Positions 26,455 through 39,200 of a stretch of DNA of 64,000 bases are shown piece after piece. The notes beneath the pieces are model-generated. The model saw nothing but the letters and a program-made list of their open reading frames with translations. It did not search any database and was not told where the DNA came from. The stretch's first letter is position 1. Every line of letters starts with the position of its first letter. Both the position numbers and the translations under genes were made by a program. Source of the stretch: Chaetorhynchus papuensis. Its lineage: Eukaryota; Chordata; Aves; Passeriformes; Rhipiduridae. Location of the stretch: the NCBI GenBank assembly GCA_013396525.1, contig VWYX01000403.1:39182-103181 (forward strand), given 5' to 3'.

Positions 26455-26960
26455 GTTCTAAAATTAATAAACTGCTCTACTTGGTGCATTTTAAAATTAG
26501 ATTTCCTTTTTCAGAGAACCTGTATGCAAAGTTGCAGCCTGATGCAAATTGAACCAGTAATAAACACTTCAAAAACACGTTTATAATAGAAATGCTAACA
26601 AATCCTTAACTGTAATGATAATGGCTTGCTAGGCAGCTCTATAATGTAAAATTAATCCTTAACATGTCTTAATTTTTTTTCCACTGGGTCATTTAATAAT
26701 GTGATAACTCATTTCTTTCCTCTGCCTTCATCTCTCACATTGCCATGGAGACAATTGTGAATCAGATATAAATAAAAATACTCTAACACTGTGGCACCAC
26801 ATGTTCTTTTGATCCGTTGCCAACACGATTTTAAAATTACAGGAATTTACAGGAGCTCAATAATTAACAATTCATTTGCTAAGAAATCACTTCTTTTTAG
26901 CCAGTTTCCTGGTGATTTGCTAACTCAGGAATGCTCACAAACATGAGCAACGAATTAAAA
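26455..26960. promoter_or_regulatory. long AT-rich candidate conserved non-coding element
   Basis: About 500 bp of non-repetitive AT-rich sequence dense in TAAT-type words, for example TAAAATTAATCC near 26648 and AATAATTAACAATTC near 26860. An X-box-like motif sits inside it at 26739-26752. No retroelement was recognised. Length and texture make this one of the best enhancer candidates in the window, but conservation is untested. Confidence 0.35.
26739..26752 (+). promoter_or_regulatory. RFX X-box-like motif
   Basis: ATTGCCATGGAGAC matches the X-box core TTGCCATGG and differs from the full palindrome mainly at the outer bases. It lies inside the AT-rich block 26455-26960. Motif-based inference. 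Confidence 0.4.
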
Positions 26961-27079
26961 GTTCTGTATTTCCTTTCAAATATCTACCTTGCATTTCAAT
27001 CAGCAGCTCAGAGGCAAACAGTTCTTGCAGGCCAGAGCCCAAGAGCCAACACTGCATTTCCTTTTGTGGTGTCATCAGT

Positions 27080-27365
27080 CTCGGTGTGATTCCTAATGGG
27101 AACCATTTTTAAGGTAATTTTTAATTGTTTGAGCTCAGAATTTACTCACAAGGAAAAGCAGGAGTACGCAGTGAACAAGTTTATTGCTGGCCTCTATTAT
27201 CTGAAGTGTCAAAGCGAGGCCACGGATCCCTGCTTCTGTATTAGTTTGTTAAGTACATACAGCAGTAGAAAGATTAAGATTAATTATGCATTAATGATCT
27301 TGACACCCCTTAATTGCTACCTACTGATAGAGGCCGTAATCCCTGAAATTATCCTCGTTCTCTGG
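27080..27365. promoter_or_regulatory. candidate conserved non-coding element with POU/homeodomain core
   Basis: A non-repetitive block whose centre, TTAATTATGCATTAATGA (27280-27297), combines TAATTA, an ATGCAT POU-like core and ATTAAT in a near-palindrome. A second TTAATTG word follows at 27310. This arrangement is typical of homeodomain/POU-bound neural enhancers. Inference only. Confidence 0.35.
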
Positions 27366-28114
27366 AATTCTGATGCAGAACTCTCCTCCACACGGATTTC
27401 ACGGGGGCAGGGCTGGGGCCAGCGGCTTCTCAGAGCAGAGGCTGCCGAGTTCCAGCCGTGCTGAGGAGCCTCGTGGCCTCCAGCACCTGCAGCGCTCACA
27501 CAGCCGGTCACTGGCACCGAACATGACCTGCAACAACATCAGCACACTCCTGGCACTTCACAATTAAGGCATCGAGCTTATTAAAGAGCTCAGCTTAAAC
27601 CTTTGAAGTCGGGGAAGAACTCACAGTCTCGGGTTTTACAAAGGCTTTTATGCAACTCCAAGGTTTTTATTTGCAGTTATATAAACCCCTCAGTCAAGCA
27701 GCATTATGACACCATTTATGTAGAGTTCTGCCCAGTCTCACCAGGTACTCCCAGCCCAGCATCCCAAGGGGAGATGTGTTTCTCTGCACAGTATTTTCCA
27801 TTCTCTGCTGCCTTAGAAGTGGAAGGGCCAGCGTGGGCTGACCAAGTTATTAATCATTGCCACGTCTCTTCCACTAAAACATATCAGCTACTACTCCACA
27901 AATACCTCTGTGCATCACAGGGAAACCTCACGTACACAAGGTCTTGTAAAAAAAGCCCCCAGCTCCAATAAATGTTTTGTCCAAAAGGATTCAAAGTGAT
28001 TTAAGAGCTCAAGTCTGACTCTCAAGAGCAACATAAACACCTAAAGAGTTTAAATAATAGCGAGGGCTCAATGGCTCAGAGCTTACCTTCCCAATATAAT
28101 TCCTGCTGTAACAG

Positions 28115-28128
28115 CTAATTATAATTAG
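28115..28128. promoter_or_regulatory. perfect 14-bp homeodomain-type palindrome
   Basis: CTAATTATAATTAG is its own reverse complement. It presents two TAAT half-sites in inverted arrangement with four bases between them, close to the paired-type dimer sites bound by PRD-class homeodomains. Binding is inferred. Confidence 0.4.
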
Positions 28129-28194
28129 TGATACACTCGATACCAGCCCCCTCCTTTTGGAGACTTACAGTGATTGGCTTCTAGAGCTGGCATG

Positions 28195-28248
28195 GGGAGA
28201 AAAAGAAAGAAAAAATTAAAAAAAAAAAAGGAAAGAGAGGAAAAAAGG
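28195..28248 (+). repeat. purine-rich A/G simple repeat
   Basis: About 50 bases of nearly pure A and G, with an internal run of 12 A. Low complexity only; it is not a coding signal. Confidence 0.85.
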
Positions 28249-29937
28249 TCACTCCTTCCCATGACAGCTGCTTAGAGCTGGTCCATGGGGAAAGAACACA
28301 TGTCAACCAGCCCCACCAGCTGCCTGCAGACAGAGAACTCCAGAAGCAGCTGCTCCAGCTTCAGCTCTGCCCTCTGCTCCTGTGCTCTGACTCACAGGTG
28401 GACACCTCCAGCAGCCAGTGCTTCCAGAAATGGGACAGCAGAGCACCTGGGGCAGCCACCCTTTCTCTGTCAGCATGTACAGGGCAAAGGCATTGAAACC
28501 CTGCTTCAATTCCAAACCCAAAATAAGTGCCAGAGATAATAATTGGATAAAACCTAGTAGGGAACCTATGGCTGGCAACCAGCATGGAAATATAAACACA
28601 GAGCACCAATTTTGTACAAGGTGAATTCAGTCTTTTGTACCTCCCTGCCACTAAGTCTTGGTATTTTATCAAGCAAAGCCAGCTGGTAAATTAGTGAGGG
28701 ACACAAATAACCCCAAATGCAGGAAACGTGCCTGGTGTTCAGTTCTGCACAGTGGATAACCCCAGCCCCATCACCACAGGGCACGTGAGCAGGGACACAC
28801 AGACCTGCTGCACGTGGACACAGCACCTTCAGCTTCCTGGGAAATGGCAAACAGCCATGGGAGGTGCAGAAAAATGAAACTCAGTTGAGAAGGCAAAAAG
28901 CAAGGACAAAGGGGGGTGTTCTTCACTTTTTGCACAATTTGACCTAAATTACATGCTCACTCTAAACAGCCAGGAGTGGATTTGGGGGAAAATAAGTTAC
29001 TACAGGGCTTTAGCCTCCTGCATAGCTCTGCTGCAGAAAAGCTGCACGACTTCCATATCTCTTAATGGGCAGCTTTTGCCTACTACCTATGTCCAATTTC
29101 TCCCTTTGATCTGGCCCAGTAGTCTAAAAATAAAGTTAAATATAAACATCGACATCCATACCACAGTGCCAAGGCAGGAGGGAATTTTTAGTAGAGGGAG
29201 AGGGTTTAATGCACAAAATAACTTTGACATTTTGTTGTACTCGCTGAAAAACCCTTCAACACCTACAGCCTGGCTAAGACATTTGAAAATACAGATGATC
29301 TTCCAATCAATACCCAGCCTATCCTTGGGAGGAAAAAGGCATAACAGCACCACGTTATATATCAACTATCCCAGCCAGACAAATCAATAATTCATGATTT
29401 TTCCAAAGGCCAGGCTGTACCACAACCTTCTTCCTCCTTACTGGTGCACAGGACTCTCAATTAGCCTGGAAGTATTTCCACAACAAAATGAAGCAGTTTG
29501 GTGACCTGGCTCAGCCGTGGTGTTTGCTATGAAATTTCACAGTTAGCCCCAGCTTCAACAGGAGGGACTCTGAATAAATGCAACGCCCTGAGGAAGCTCC
29601 CACTGATGGGCAAGACTGGCAGGGCTTGGTCTGAAATCCCATCAGCTCCAACTGTTGAGCCTGGAAAAGAGAAAACCTAATGGAAAAATGTACCAAGGGA
29701 GGGGAGACATGAGAAGGAAGAAACCTCAGTCCTCAGAGATGGGGGTGCTGGAGTAAAAGCTAAGTCAACAGGGAAGACAGATGTGCACAGAAGTTTTCCA
29801 TCCAAACAACCTCTTCTCCCATTATTCCTTGTTCTTACAGTTCGCTTTAAAAAAAGTTGCACAAAATCAGGTTCTAACTGGGGAGCTGCCATGCCCAGAT
29901 GCAACTACAGGAAAGAAGAGAGAAATTATGGGATATT

Positions 29938-29950
29938 CCCCCCCCCCCCC
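29938..29950 (+). repeat. poly(C) tract, 13 bases
   Basis: An uninterrupted C run, the only long C homopolymer in the window. Such tracts are length-unstable and prone to sequencing error. Confidence 0.9.
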
Positions 29951-30309
29951 AGAGCCCCTGTCTCACCACAGGGAAACCCGTGAGACAGCAAGGAAAACTC
30001 AGGGATGGAACTAACACAGATCCAGGGGCAAACAGAGCACAGGGCTTACCTGGGCAGGGAAGTTCCCACTGTGGAGCTGGCTAAACATGCTTTAACAAAA
30101 CAACTTCGAGGGAGGACTGGTGGCACCCCCTGGCCCTGCTGCCCACCCCAGCTAGTGCCAGCACTGCCCGTGTGGAGCCTGTCTAGCGCGGGAAGCCGGC
30201 AGCTTCGTGGTGGCCCAGCCAGCCGGAGTGCCCTGGGCCAGGCAGTGAGAGAGAAGGCAGCCAGAGCTGTCAGGAGTCACCTCGGCCTGGCCTGGAGGCA
30301 GCCAGGCAG

Positions 30310-30440
30310 GACCTACGATGGCAGCCTCATTTTGCAAACATTATCTCTGTTTTACGGCTGGAGAATTAAGACATGCAGAGATGAAGCGTCCGCTGAAATT
30401 CAAAGCCCAGCCACTGTGCAGAGCTTAACACATCTCTTGA
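30310..30440 (-). mobile_element. MIR-like (CORE-SINE) relic
   Basis: Read on the minus strand, the segment contains CTTCATCTCTGCATGTCTTA followed by TTCTCCAGCCGTAAAACAG and AGATAATG. This follows the MIR core and tail order: CACTTCACCTCTCTGTGCCT, then CAGTTTCCCCATCTGTAAAA, then a GGGATAAT box. MIR-type elements predate the amniote split and survive as relics in birds and reptiles. The copy is diverged, and its edges are approximate. The sequence just above it (30120-30310) is GC-rich with scattered CpGs. Confidence 0.6.
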
Positions 30441-32309
30441 TCACAGCCTAATAACTTAAAACACAAGAGCATCTCCTGCTCTCCCCCATCCAGATACCTC
30501 AGTAGCCATTAAGCATTCAAAAGGGAGCAGCAAAGCCTACACACCAATTAAATTGTGTTTCAGTAAAACACCATCTTTGTGATGGATGCTCTGCGATATC
30601 CTGAGTGCACCTTCTGCGGGGCTCTGCTTTTCATCAGCTGCTGTGGCATGGGCTTTCTAACACACAGATTCCCACTCTTGTTAGGATTTTGCTGCCTGTG
30701 TTCTCTCACAACGGCTCTCTGTATTTATTAGCAGTTTGATAACAGAGCGAAGCACTTGTGAAACTGGCCCCAAGCTCCACTCGGTGAACTGTGAATTAAC
30801 TGTAAATATAATTAGAGCTGTACCTCACACTCGGGACTGGGAGGAACAGGAGGTCTGCCCCAGAGCTGTTACTACAGCCGTACACAAGTCCAGGGCTGAT
30901 AAAAATAGCAAACCCCAGCTAAAAGAGCAGAATTAATTACATCAACTGTTAAAACAAGCTACGCAGAGTGCTTGTTCCTCTACTTCAAAATTAAGAGGAA
31001 ATTCCTTCCTGCACTGTTTGGGAAACAAGCAATGATTTGAGCAGCCACAGTCTCTTCCCAGTGCGTGATGGATTTCCAGGAGGTCTGACTCCATACACCA
31101 CTGCTCAGTCATGGAGAAAAATTAAACCAAAATTTTCTTAGACAGACAACCAAACTGATTTTCCAAAGTACCCATCTGTACCCATTTAGAAAAATCCAGC
31201 CTTCTGGTAAGATGATGAACACAGCCATCGTGAGCACCCTCAGGCAGCTCCTTCCCTAGCGAGGGGACCACTGCTCTCATGAGACAAGCAATAAAAGATG
31301 AGCAGGACTGCAGTGGAAGGGCAAAGAGAGGTGTGAGCCATGACAGCTGAAAACCCAAGATATTTTCAGGAAATCATGTACTGTTCACCCTGTTGGACTG
31401 GGGGAGCCTCAGCAGGCAGGAGGGAAGGTGATAACAGATCAGCAAGGAGCAGAGGCAGCAGAATCAGCTCAATTTGAGTGCAATAAATAACAGATGGAGT
31501 GATCCCAAAAGGGGATCTGTCAGGAAAACTGCAGCAACAGCCCAAGTCACAGTTTGGAAAACTTAATCTAAGGGTCAGGAAAGTTGTCCCTCAGAAAGCA
31601 GAGGAACAGGCCCCAGGGAAGGGATGAATCCCCATCCCAGGGGAGGAGGCTTTGTGACTCAGCTCAGCAAAGCCACTGCTCGTGTGGGGAACTGTCCTGC
31701 TCCAAGCAGGAGGCTGGAAACCCACAGAAGATCCTTCCAAGTGCCGTTTCTACAGTGGCAAGGGATACAACCTGTGCGAGATTAAATGAGCTGCATCTGA
31801 TAGGGGCAGGATCCAGGAAAGCACCAGCCATGAAGAAAAGTGGGAAGCCAAGAGGATGAGAGATCCTTTTCTACCAAAACTGCTTTTCCATGGAAACAGC
31901 CTGATCTTTTGCAGGGCATCAAGCTGAGACCCACAGCGAAGGGGAAGCGCTCAGGCAGCACAGGAGCTCCTTCCCACTCCTGCCGAGGACAGAGGCTCCA
32001 AACCCTTCACCACGGGGACGACCAGCACAGAGAGATTCCCGTGACCCAGCTGCCTCCTCCAGCCCCCATCCCGTGGCAGAGGCATTTCCCACCCCAAGCT
32101 GCAGCAGCACTGGGGAATATCTCTGGGCAATGCAAACAAAACCAGGACACTGCACCCATCCACACATTTCTGACCTAAATCTGTGCCGGCACAGGCAGCA
32201 ACACCATAAATTGAAAAAGCCTTGTAACATAATGTCTCCTTGTGTTGCCTTCTTCCATAAACAAGCAAGATTTATGCATTCCTGGGGCTATTAACAAGAG
32301 CCATTTGTC
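30441..32309. other. intronic DNA with no recognised element
   Basis: Unique-looking sequence. The GC-richer part at 31600-32150 yields overlapping open frames on both strands with no domain content. No repeat family was recognised. Confidence 0.55.
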
Positions 32310-32520
32310 TTTATTTCTGCGTGTAACTAATGGAGACACCAGCAACATTGATGAGCCACGTGGGATTAATTAATAAAGCTGTTTTCAAGGGGGTATCCGT
32401 GGACTTGGTTTCTCTCATACTAAAGGAAACGTCAAAGCGTTTTTTCAGAGAATAAGATGAAATTTCATTTAAGAGACCAATGGCCCATGTGAGTGCAATC
32501 ATTACCCAGCCTAGCAAAAA
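32310..32520. promoter_or_regulatory. candidate conserved non-coding element
   Basis: A block with TGGGATTAATTAATAAAGC near 32360 and several retained CpGs (CACGTG, TCCGTGG, AACGTC). A minus-strand open frame crosses it, but its hydrophobic start comes from T-rich sequence and I do not accept it as a gene. Enhancer-like by texture only. Confidence 0.25.
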
Positions 32521-32630
32521 AATTATCAGTGTCCAAAAGGTTGATGACTTTCTCAAGTTTTCTTTAATTACTGTGTTTTACAGTTTTTAAAGCAGCATAG
32601 CAAAGCAAACCCAACAAGGCTACAAAAGGT

Positions 32631-32653
32631 AAAAAAAAAAAAAGAAAAAAAAA
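32631..32653 (+). repeat. interrupted poly(A) tract
   Basis: 23 bases: 13 A, one G, then 9 A. No retroposed body is recognisable upstream. Confidence 0.85.
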
Positions 32654-32999
32654 GCCAAAGGGTCCATATGGCTCCACCCTTGAGTTGCTGATGGCCAAAA
32701 CCAAGGTGGTTCTTTTAGATACCCATTTCAAACCAGTCAGGGTGAACCTGGAATTCAGGAATGTCCTCTTTCCCAGGAGAATCACACAAATCAGAACAAA
32801 GAAAAAAAAAGCTCTAAACCCTCATGGTTCCACAATAAATCAAAGGTTGAGCGTGGCTTAGTATCCTGTAGTCTCATGTTTTATAGAGATTCATCTTCCT
32901 ATTGAGTGACCACGGTGGGACATGGAATAACCAAACGAGGGGTGGAAGGACAGGACTGACCGGAAATATTGGAGACAGTTTAAACTTTGTAAATATGAG

Positions 33000-33265
33000 C
33001 TTTCACCAAGACGACACAAACAGAAATGAGTCATTAACTTAATTCATTTTATGAAAAAGTTGAATAAAGGTTAATAGAAAATTACTCCTCTTTCCTTAGT
33101 TTTTTTCCTATCCATCCTACGTAATTTAATTAAAAACGTGCCGTAGAGTTCCAGAGGATGATTAAAAATAACCTCTCATTTTCTATTAAACTCCTTAGGT
33201 TTGTACACGAATTCCTATAGAACCTTATTAAATTTCTGTTTACCTCTGCTGCATTTAATTTCTAT
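33000..33265. promoter_or_regulatory. candidate conserved non-coding element
   Basis: A strongly AT-rich, non-repetitive block with CATTAACTTAATTCATTTTA near 33032 and TACGTAATTTAATTAAAAAC near 33118. Dense homeodomain-type cores and no transposon features. Inference only. Confidence 0.3.
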
Positions 33266-36200
33266 TCTGCACATCTTTTCCTGAAGTCCAAAGGGATTTC
33301 ATGATGGTGGTGGCTTATTAAATAAATATTCTTTCCCATGGCTGGCAGTCCAAACTTCAGATCAGTGCTGAACACCAGTGTAAAAACTCTTTAAAAAGCA
33401 ACATTAGTAGCTTTGCTTTTCTGAATGGAACACAGGAAGAGTTGAAAAAAGCTTTTCTAGCTATCACTGCTGTAACTTAGCACAAGAAGGCAGGAATAAG
33501 GTTGGTATTGGTGTTGTTGGTTGGAGTTATTTACTTCTTGGTATTTTAATTTCATAGTGCCACATGCAAGAATACAACCCATAGCAACTCAGTCACTCTG
33601 CAGGCTTGCTGAAAGCCAAAAACGTTTTTTCCCAGTTCTCTGTTGCTGTGGAGCTACAGTACAGAGCTCTGTAGCATTTATTAAAACAAAGCTAAATTGC
33701 TTTACAACAGGTAGAATATAATCAACAAAACCCAAGAAGTCCAGTGCTTGCAGGCATACTAAACCTGTTAAAAACAGAAGAACAGCTCTGATTTCCTTAC
33801 TCGAGCACATCCCTCTTGCTGTCAGTCTCCTTGAAAATTTGATCCAGCTAAATTCACTCAGCTGTTCCTCTATTCAGTCCATCCAGACTAAATCCAGAAA
33901 AGTCAGAAGCCCAGAGAGGCTTGTACAAATTCCATAGACCTACTTCAATTTTTAAGGAGCAAAGGTACAGCAACCCTCACACCCAGCATCCACCCTGCTG
34001 CACATCCAATGATGCAACAGTGAAGAAATGGCTTTGGGGCTGGAAGTTTGATATCAACAGACTCGTGTGCAACTCTGGTCAAATATTATAAGCTTGACTT
34101 TACCAAAACAGGCTTTCTAAAGATTGTAACAGGGCCTAGGTGCTCAGATATCTTATTGGAGCTTCATTTTTTCCATGCTGCTGCTTCCATCCCGTGTGAG
34201 CACATCCGCACTTCCCAGGGCAGATAAGAGGTTAAAAATCACCTGTGAGCAGCCAGGCACAAATTTTCGCATGGGGTGGGAGGCAGACCTGGCACATGGC
34301 ACATCCTCACCACCAAGGCTTCAAAAAGAGCCCCCCCAGCAGCACTGCCGGGGTCTGTGCTGGCCTCCCCAGCACAAGATTGAAGCCCAGGAAGAATGTG
34401 TCTTTTTGAAACTAACTGCACAACAAGAAAAGATGCTTTAATATCATGCAGCCAATCCTAAGGGGAACAATTACTAGGAGATAAAAAGAACAGAGAGGAA
34501 AAAAAAAAAAAAAAAAGACAGATTTACAGTTTCTACATTTCATTAGGAAAGCCTGTGGATTTGACAGTCACCCTGAGCAGCATTCAGGAGGGAAGGGAGG
34601 AGCCAGTAAACATCCAGAGGCTGTAACTTTGCAGTTCTGCCCTCAGGTAACTGCGCTGCCATTAAAGGCCACATCTAATAAGAACTCGTTCTGCCTTGCA
34701 AGCCAGCAAAACCTTCAATAATCAATTAAACTGAGATAAGACTGCAGCTGATTTCAGGTACACAGACCACTCAAGTCTGGGTCCCTCATCAGTTTTCTGA
34801 GATCAATATTCATCAATGCACAGCAGTCAGGCACATATCCATCATCCCAAAGGTTGGCATTGAACACCGGGGCGCTGAGCACAGAACAAGAACCACCCCT
34901 TATTTTCCATTGCAAAGCCAAGACAAGGTCTGAACCATTTTGTTCCCCAGGAATGGTAGAGAAGGAAGGCTGAAGAGAAACCTTTTTGTTTAGAAGGATA
35001 AATTATCTGAAAGGGGCCAGTATGTTTTAAGACCCAGAATGAGAATCCCAGCTATAATCAGTATGCTAAGGACCTTACAGCAGGTGTCTCACTGCCATGG
35101 ACCCAGTTCCCTCACGGTTTTACTGCCACTGAGCCTTGCCTAGCTTTCCATCCTAACACAAGATTTTCTTTTCCGAACAGAATGGAATAATTCCTAATTT
35201 GAATTCCACTGCACAACAGAAACAGCCTGTAAAATCTTAAAAAGAAACCAGTTCCCTCTAGCAGAATGGAAGATATATTAGGCTTCAGGACTGTATAGAG
35301 CAGAACATAAAATTAAAATAACAGACATCATAGAGTTTGATAGCATCTTCCAGTCTCAAAGATCTCAAAATACATTACTAAGTGCAAGAGCCATTGCTCT
35401 GCTAGACAACTGCACATCTCCAAAGTGAATCACATATTCAAGAGAGGAGCTGAAAAGTCTTTATGTAAATGGAAAGTACTTTGTTGATCCACAAAACACT
35501 ACCAGCTCTGGGAGGGAGCACAGCAGCACAACACAAAGGTCATAACATTCACCACAGGTGTGCCTGTTACTCCAGCTCAGTTTGGACAGCAAGAGTAAAT
35601 TAGCATTTACTCTCTCACCAACAGAGAAAGACCATCCCATAAATGTATTTTCATCAGCTTTATGTAATTCAGAATCTTCCCTTTTGCTCTCCCCGCTATT
35701 TAGTGCCTAAGGAACAGATTCTGTGGTTAAAAATTGGTATTGCTGTAAAGCAATGTAATAATAATATCATTTTTCAAGCCAACTCCCACAGGCTCCTCAC
35801 TAAATGGTTTAATCAAAAATGATAGTTAACAGTTGACTCAGTGTTTTCATTAGTGGCTACTTTTTCCCTTTTTTTTTCAAGTTTTAGTTTTTACAGAGAT
35901 AAAAAGAAAGCAAGCACAATCTGTTCTAAAAAGTTTCTGAACTTCCCAGTTCAGTGCTGTTGATTCAAAGCAGTCCAATAGACTTTTCTTTTAAAACTCT
36001 TATTTCTTTTTTTATTATGTGCCTTTTAAGAATAAGCTTGGTTTATCCTTTATCCTCTTTCTGCAGACACAGGAGAGTCAGATCTATACTCAATATCCAA
36101 CTTCACCAAACAGAAACTCATTCTAACAGAATTTTTTTTTTTTAATGCAAAACCTAGAATTCAATTTTTAGGTCTCTCAAATACCTCCCGATGCTGATAA

Positions 36201-39200
36201 ACAGGAACATAATCCAAGCAAAATAAATGTCTCAAATCCTAACAGCTAAATTCCAATTTCTGTGCAAATTTTAAATGTTGCCCTGCAGTTCCAAGGAGTT
36301 ACACGTTGCACAAGCAGATAGTAAAGGTACTGACCCGATTTGCTATGCCAAGTATATAAAGTGCCATAAAATACTGCAGAGGAAAGCTCCAAGTTCCAGC
36401 ACCTTCATAACCAATGGAAAAAACCACAGGACTCTCCTGAGCCACCAAGCAGGTCTCCAAACTCTGACATTTTCATTATGAGAGCTTGTTTTCCAAGTCA
36501 TTAATTTGTCAGCATTTCTACAGTATTTCATAACTCCGCAAGAGCAGCAAACTAAAGCATCCTGAAATCAAATGCCCAAAGATTTCCCATCCATTGCAAC
36601 CCACAGAAAACAGCTGGGTTCCACCTAAATATTCACCAGAGCACAGCCATGCCCTCACCCCCTGCATGAAATAACACCCCTCAAAGCCAAGATTTGGCCA
36701 CACTTTGCCTCCCCACTCAGCTCCAAGCACCCTCTCATTTCCCACAAAGGGAGCAAAAAATATCAGCTGGAAAAATTCTGGTTGAAGTTGGAGACACTGA
36801 GCATTTGAGCATCCATGAAGACATTGCAAGGATCCTCTGGTAGCAAAGCAAAGAAAATCAGCATCCTGCAGGACTGAGCTGGACTCCCAGAGTTAGGCTT
36901 TGGAAGACCCAGCCCTTATGCACTCATTCTGAAAAATGTCAACTAAACTTTGCCATCTTTGAGTGGAGGGAAAGAAGACTTCCCTGAGCAGAGCGCGTCA
37001 GACTTACTATTTTCTCTGCTTCCCATAAAACTTTCCTGCAGAAAATCCAACTTTTTGTATGAATTTTTTTTTAAAGGAAGCTAACTCTTAATGCTGCCAA
37101 TATGGCCACTAATCCCTAACCAATCCCAGAAGGCAATCTCTACCCAATGCTCATTTGGACCGGAGAGTGACAATTCTGCATTTTATCGTGACTTAAACTC
37201 TTGCTCACTGGGAATAAGTTGGGCAACATGAGAAATATACAGGTGGCAAACCAGAGACACGTGCAAGCTGAGGAATCCAATTCAGGCTGCAGGCACAACG
37301 TGGAAAATCCTGTCTGTGGGAAAAGCACCAACTCCATTATTGAACACTGTCCTTGTGAGTGACATCACAGAATAACCCAGGATATACAAGATATTTGCAG
37401 GAAGTACCTCCATGGGTACAGAGGAATGGAGAGGCAGGTTGTCATCGCTGTGATGGCATTTCCTACATGAGCACAAATAAATACCCAACTGGAATTACAT
37501 ACATGCCATAAATGGGGTTTTGCTTTTGTTATGCCCTTTGCCATTCACGTGCTGTAATTACTTTTTGTTGGATTTAGTACAACACCAGAAATACAACTGG
37601 AACCTTCAAAACCATCGCTGTGACACCGAACCGGCCCCATGTGGAACAGGCATGACAGCACCACCTGAGACAGCTCTAGATTGCCCAGCTGACATGGTAA
37701 TTGCCCCTGCTAGGAGAGGGGAACTATCTCAATGGGAAGAAAAATTGATTTGGGACAGGTTTTTAAACCTTTCAGCTTCATTTAGTCCCTATACCAACCA
37801 AGATAAATCCAGCTTAGCAAGCCCCCATCCCTCCATTCAGGGCCTGGCCCCACACATTGATGTGAGCAAACACTTGTTCACTTTCTGCTGAAACAAAGCA
37901 TTAAAACCATCTGATGTGGCAATTGAGAGCATCTTTCAAAAGACTGACCAAAAGCAGGAAAATACTTGGGATTTCCAAGTCATCCATTCCTTACACACCC
38001 TGCACAGCAAAGACTTGAGCACGTATCACTTCAGAGAGGTTTTTTCCCTTGATATAGAGGGCAGAGGAAGAAAAACACAACTGCCACATGCCAAGGCAGC
38101 TGCTAGTTGTCCACTGAAATAAAAGGGAAAATGCCATTTCTGCTCCTACACCACAACTGTTGCACCCCAAAGCAGAACACGGCCCTCAAAGGCAATTCCT
38201 GGCACCACCTTGTGACAACACAAGTCAGCAAACTACTTCTAAGGAGTTTACAGCCTGGAGAATACCAGAAGGAAAAAGGAAAAAGAGAAATACACCTAAT
38301 TTCAGCTGCACGTGCTGTACGTGGTCCGATACACCAAACATTTGTCACATTAGTGTGTGCATGTTATTATCCAGGGAAACATCAGAAACTGCTACCAAGG
38401 TAACACGGGAGGTAATAAACAGCAGCCAGGGGAAGCACACCACCAGGAACACAATGCCTTTCCTCAGGTTATATTTTCACTCCCCCTCTTACAGCCTCTT
38501 TGGTTATTAACATATCAAATATTGGACTTGTATAATTTGACATCTTTTGTGTTTTTTGAGAATTAAGATCAGAGTCTTTCATAGCTCTGCTAGAAGAAAA
38601 ATTCTCATTAAGGACTGAAGATGAAGTGCTGCGAGATTTCTCACACGAGGGACTCTCCAGAGGAGACATATTTGTGTGAGTCAACAGCATATGTCACTCT
38701 CGGAAAATAACGCATTTGAATGTGACCTTTTCTCCACTAGTTTTATTTAATAAACAAACAGAACAAATCCTCAGCACTTCGTTTCAAAAGGGTGCACGGC
38801 AAGGCACAGGTTAAGTTGATTCCCAAACTTCACCACGACAGGCAGAAAAATTTCCAATTCTGGCACAGATCTGGGGAGAATGGCAGCACAGGGCAAACAA
38901 AAGGATTTATTTCCCTTTTTATGATAAGATGACAATTCAGGAGCCTAGCAAATCCTTAAAAAGAAGTCTCTAGTGGATGGATGCAAACAGAAATGAGCCC
39001 AGGCACCTCTGCTGCTGTTTTGCCGATCACATTTATATACCTGGCCCAGATCAGCAAAGGGAAAATTGAGCTCTTTCAGGGGGCCAGATGGGCTCTCAGT
39101 CTCAGGTGTTGACAGTTTTCATTTCTTAACTGTTTTACAAATGAATGTGGATGTTTAGGGAAGAATTTCCATTTTTATTCAGTGCATGAGAATGGCCTTT

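Noticed and set aside
29655..29720. CR1-like words (GAGCCTGGAAAAGAGAA, GGGGAGAC)
   Set aside because: The two words are separated by unrelated sequence, and neither flank extends the match.
32311..32556. Minus-strand open frame with a membrane-like N terminus
   Set aside because: The hydrophobic run follows from T-rich sequence. There is no family match, promoter or splice support.
35335..35395. Possible old SINE/LINE relic with a GATCTCAAA-type word
   Set aside because: Very short, with several mismatches in the diagnostic part and no flanking support.
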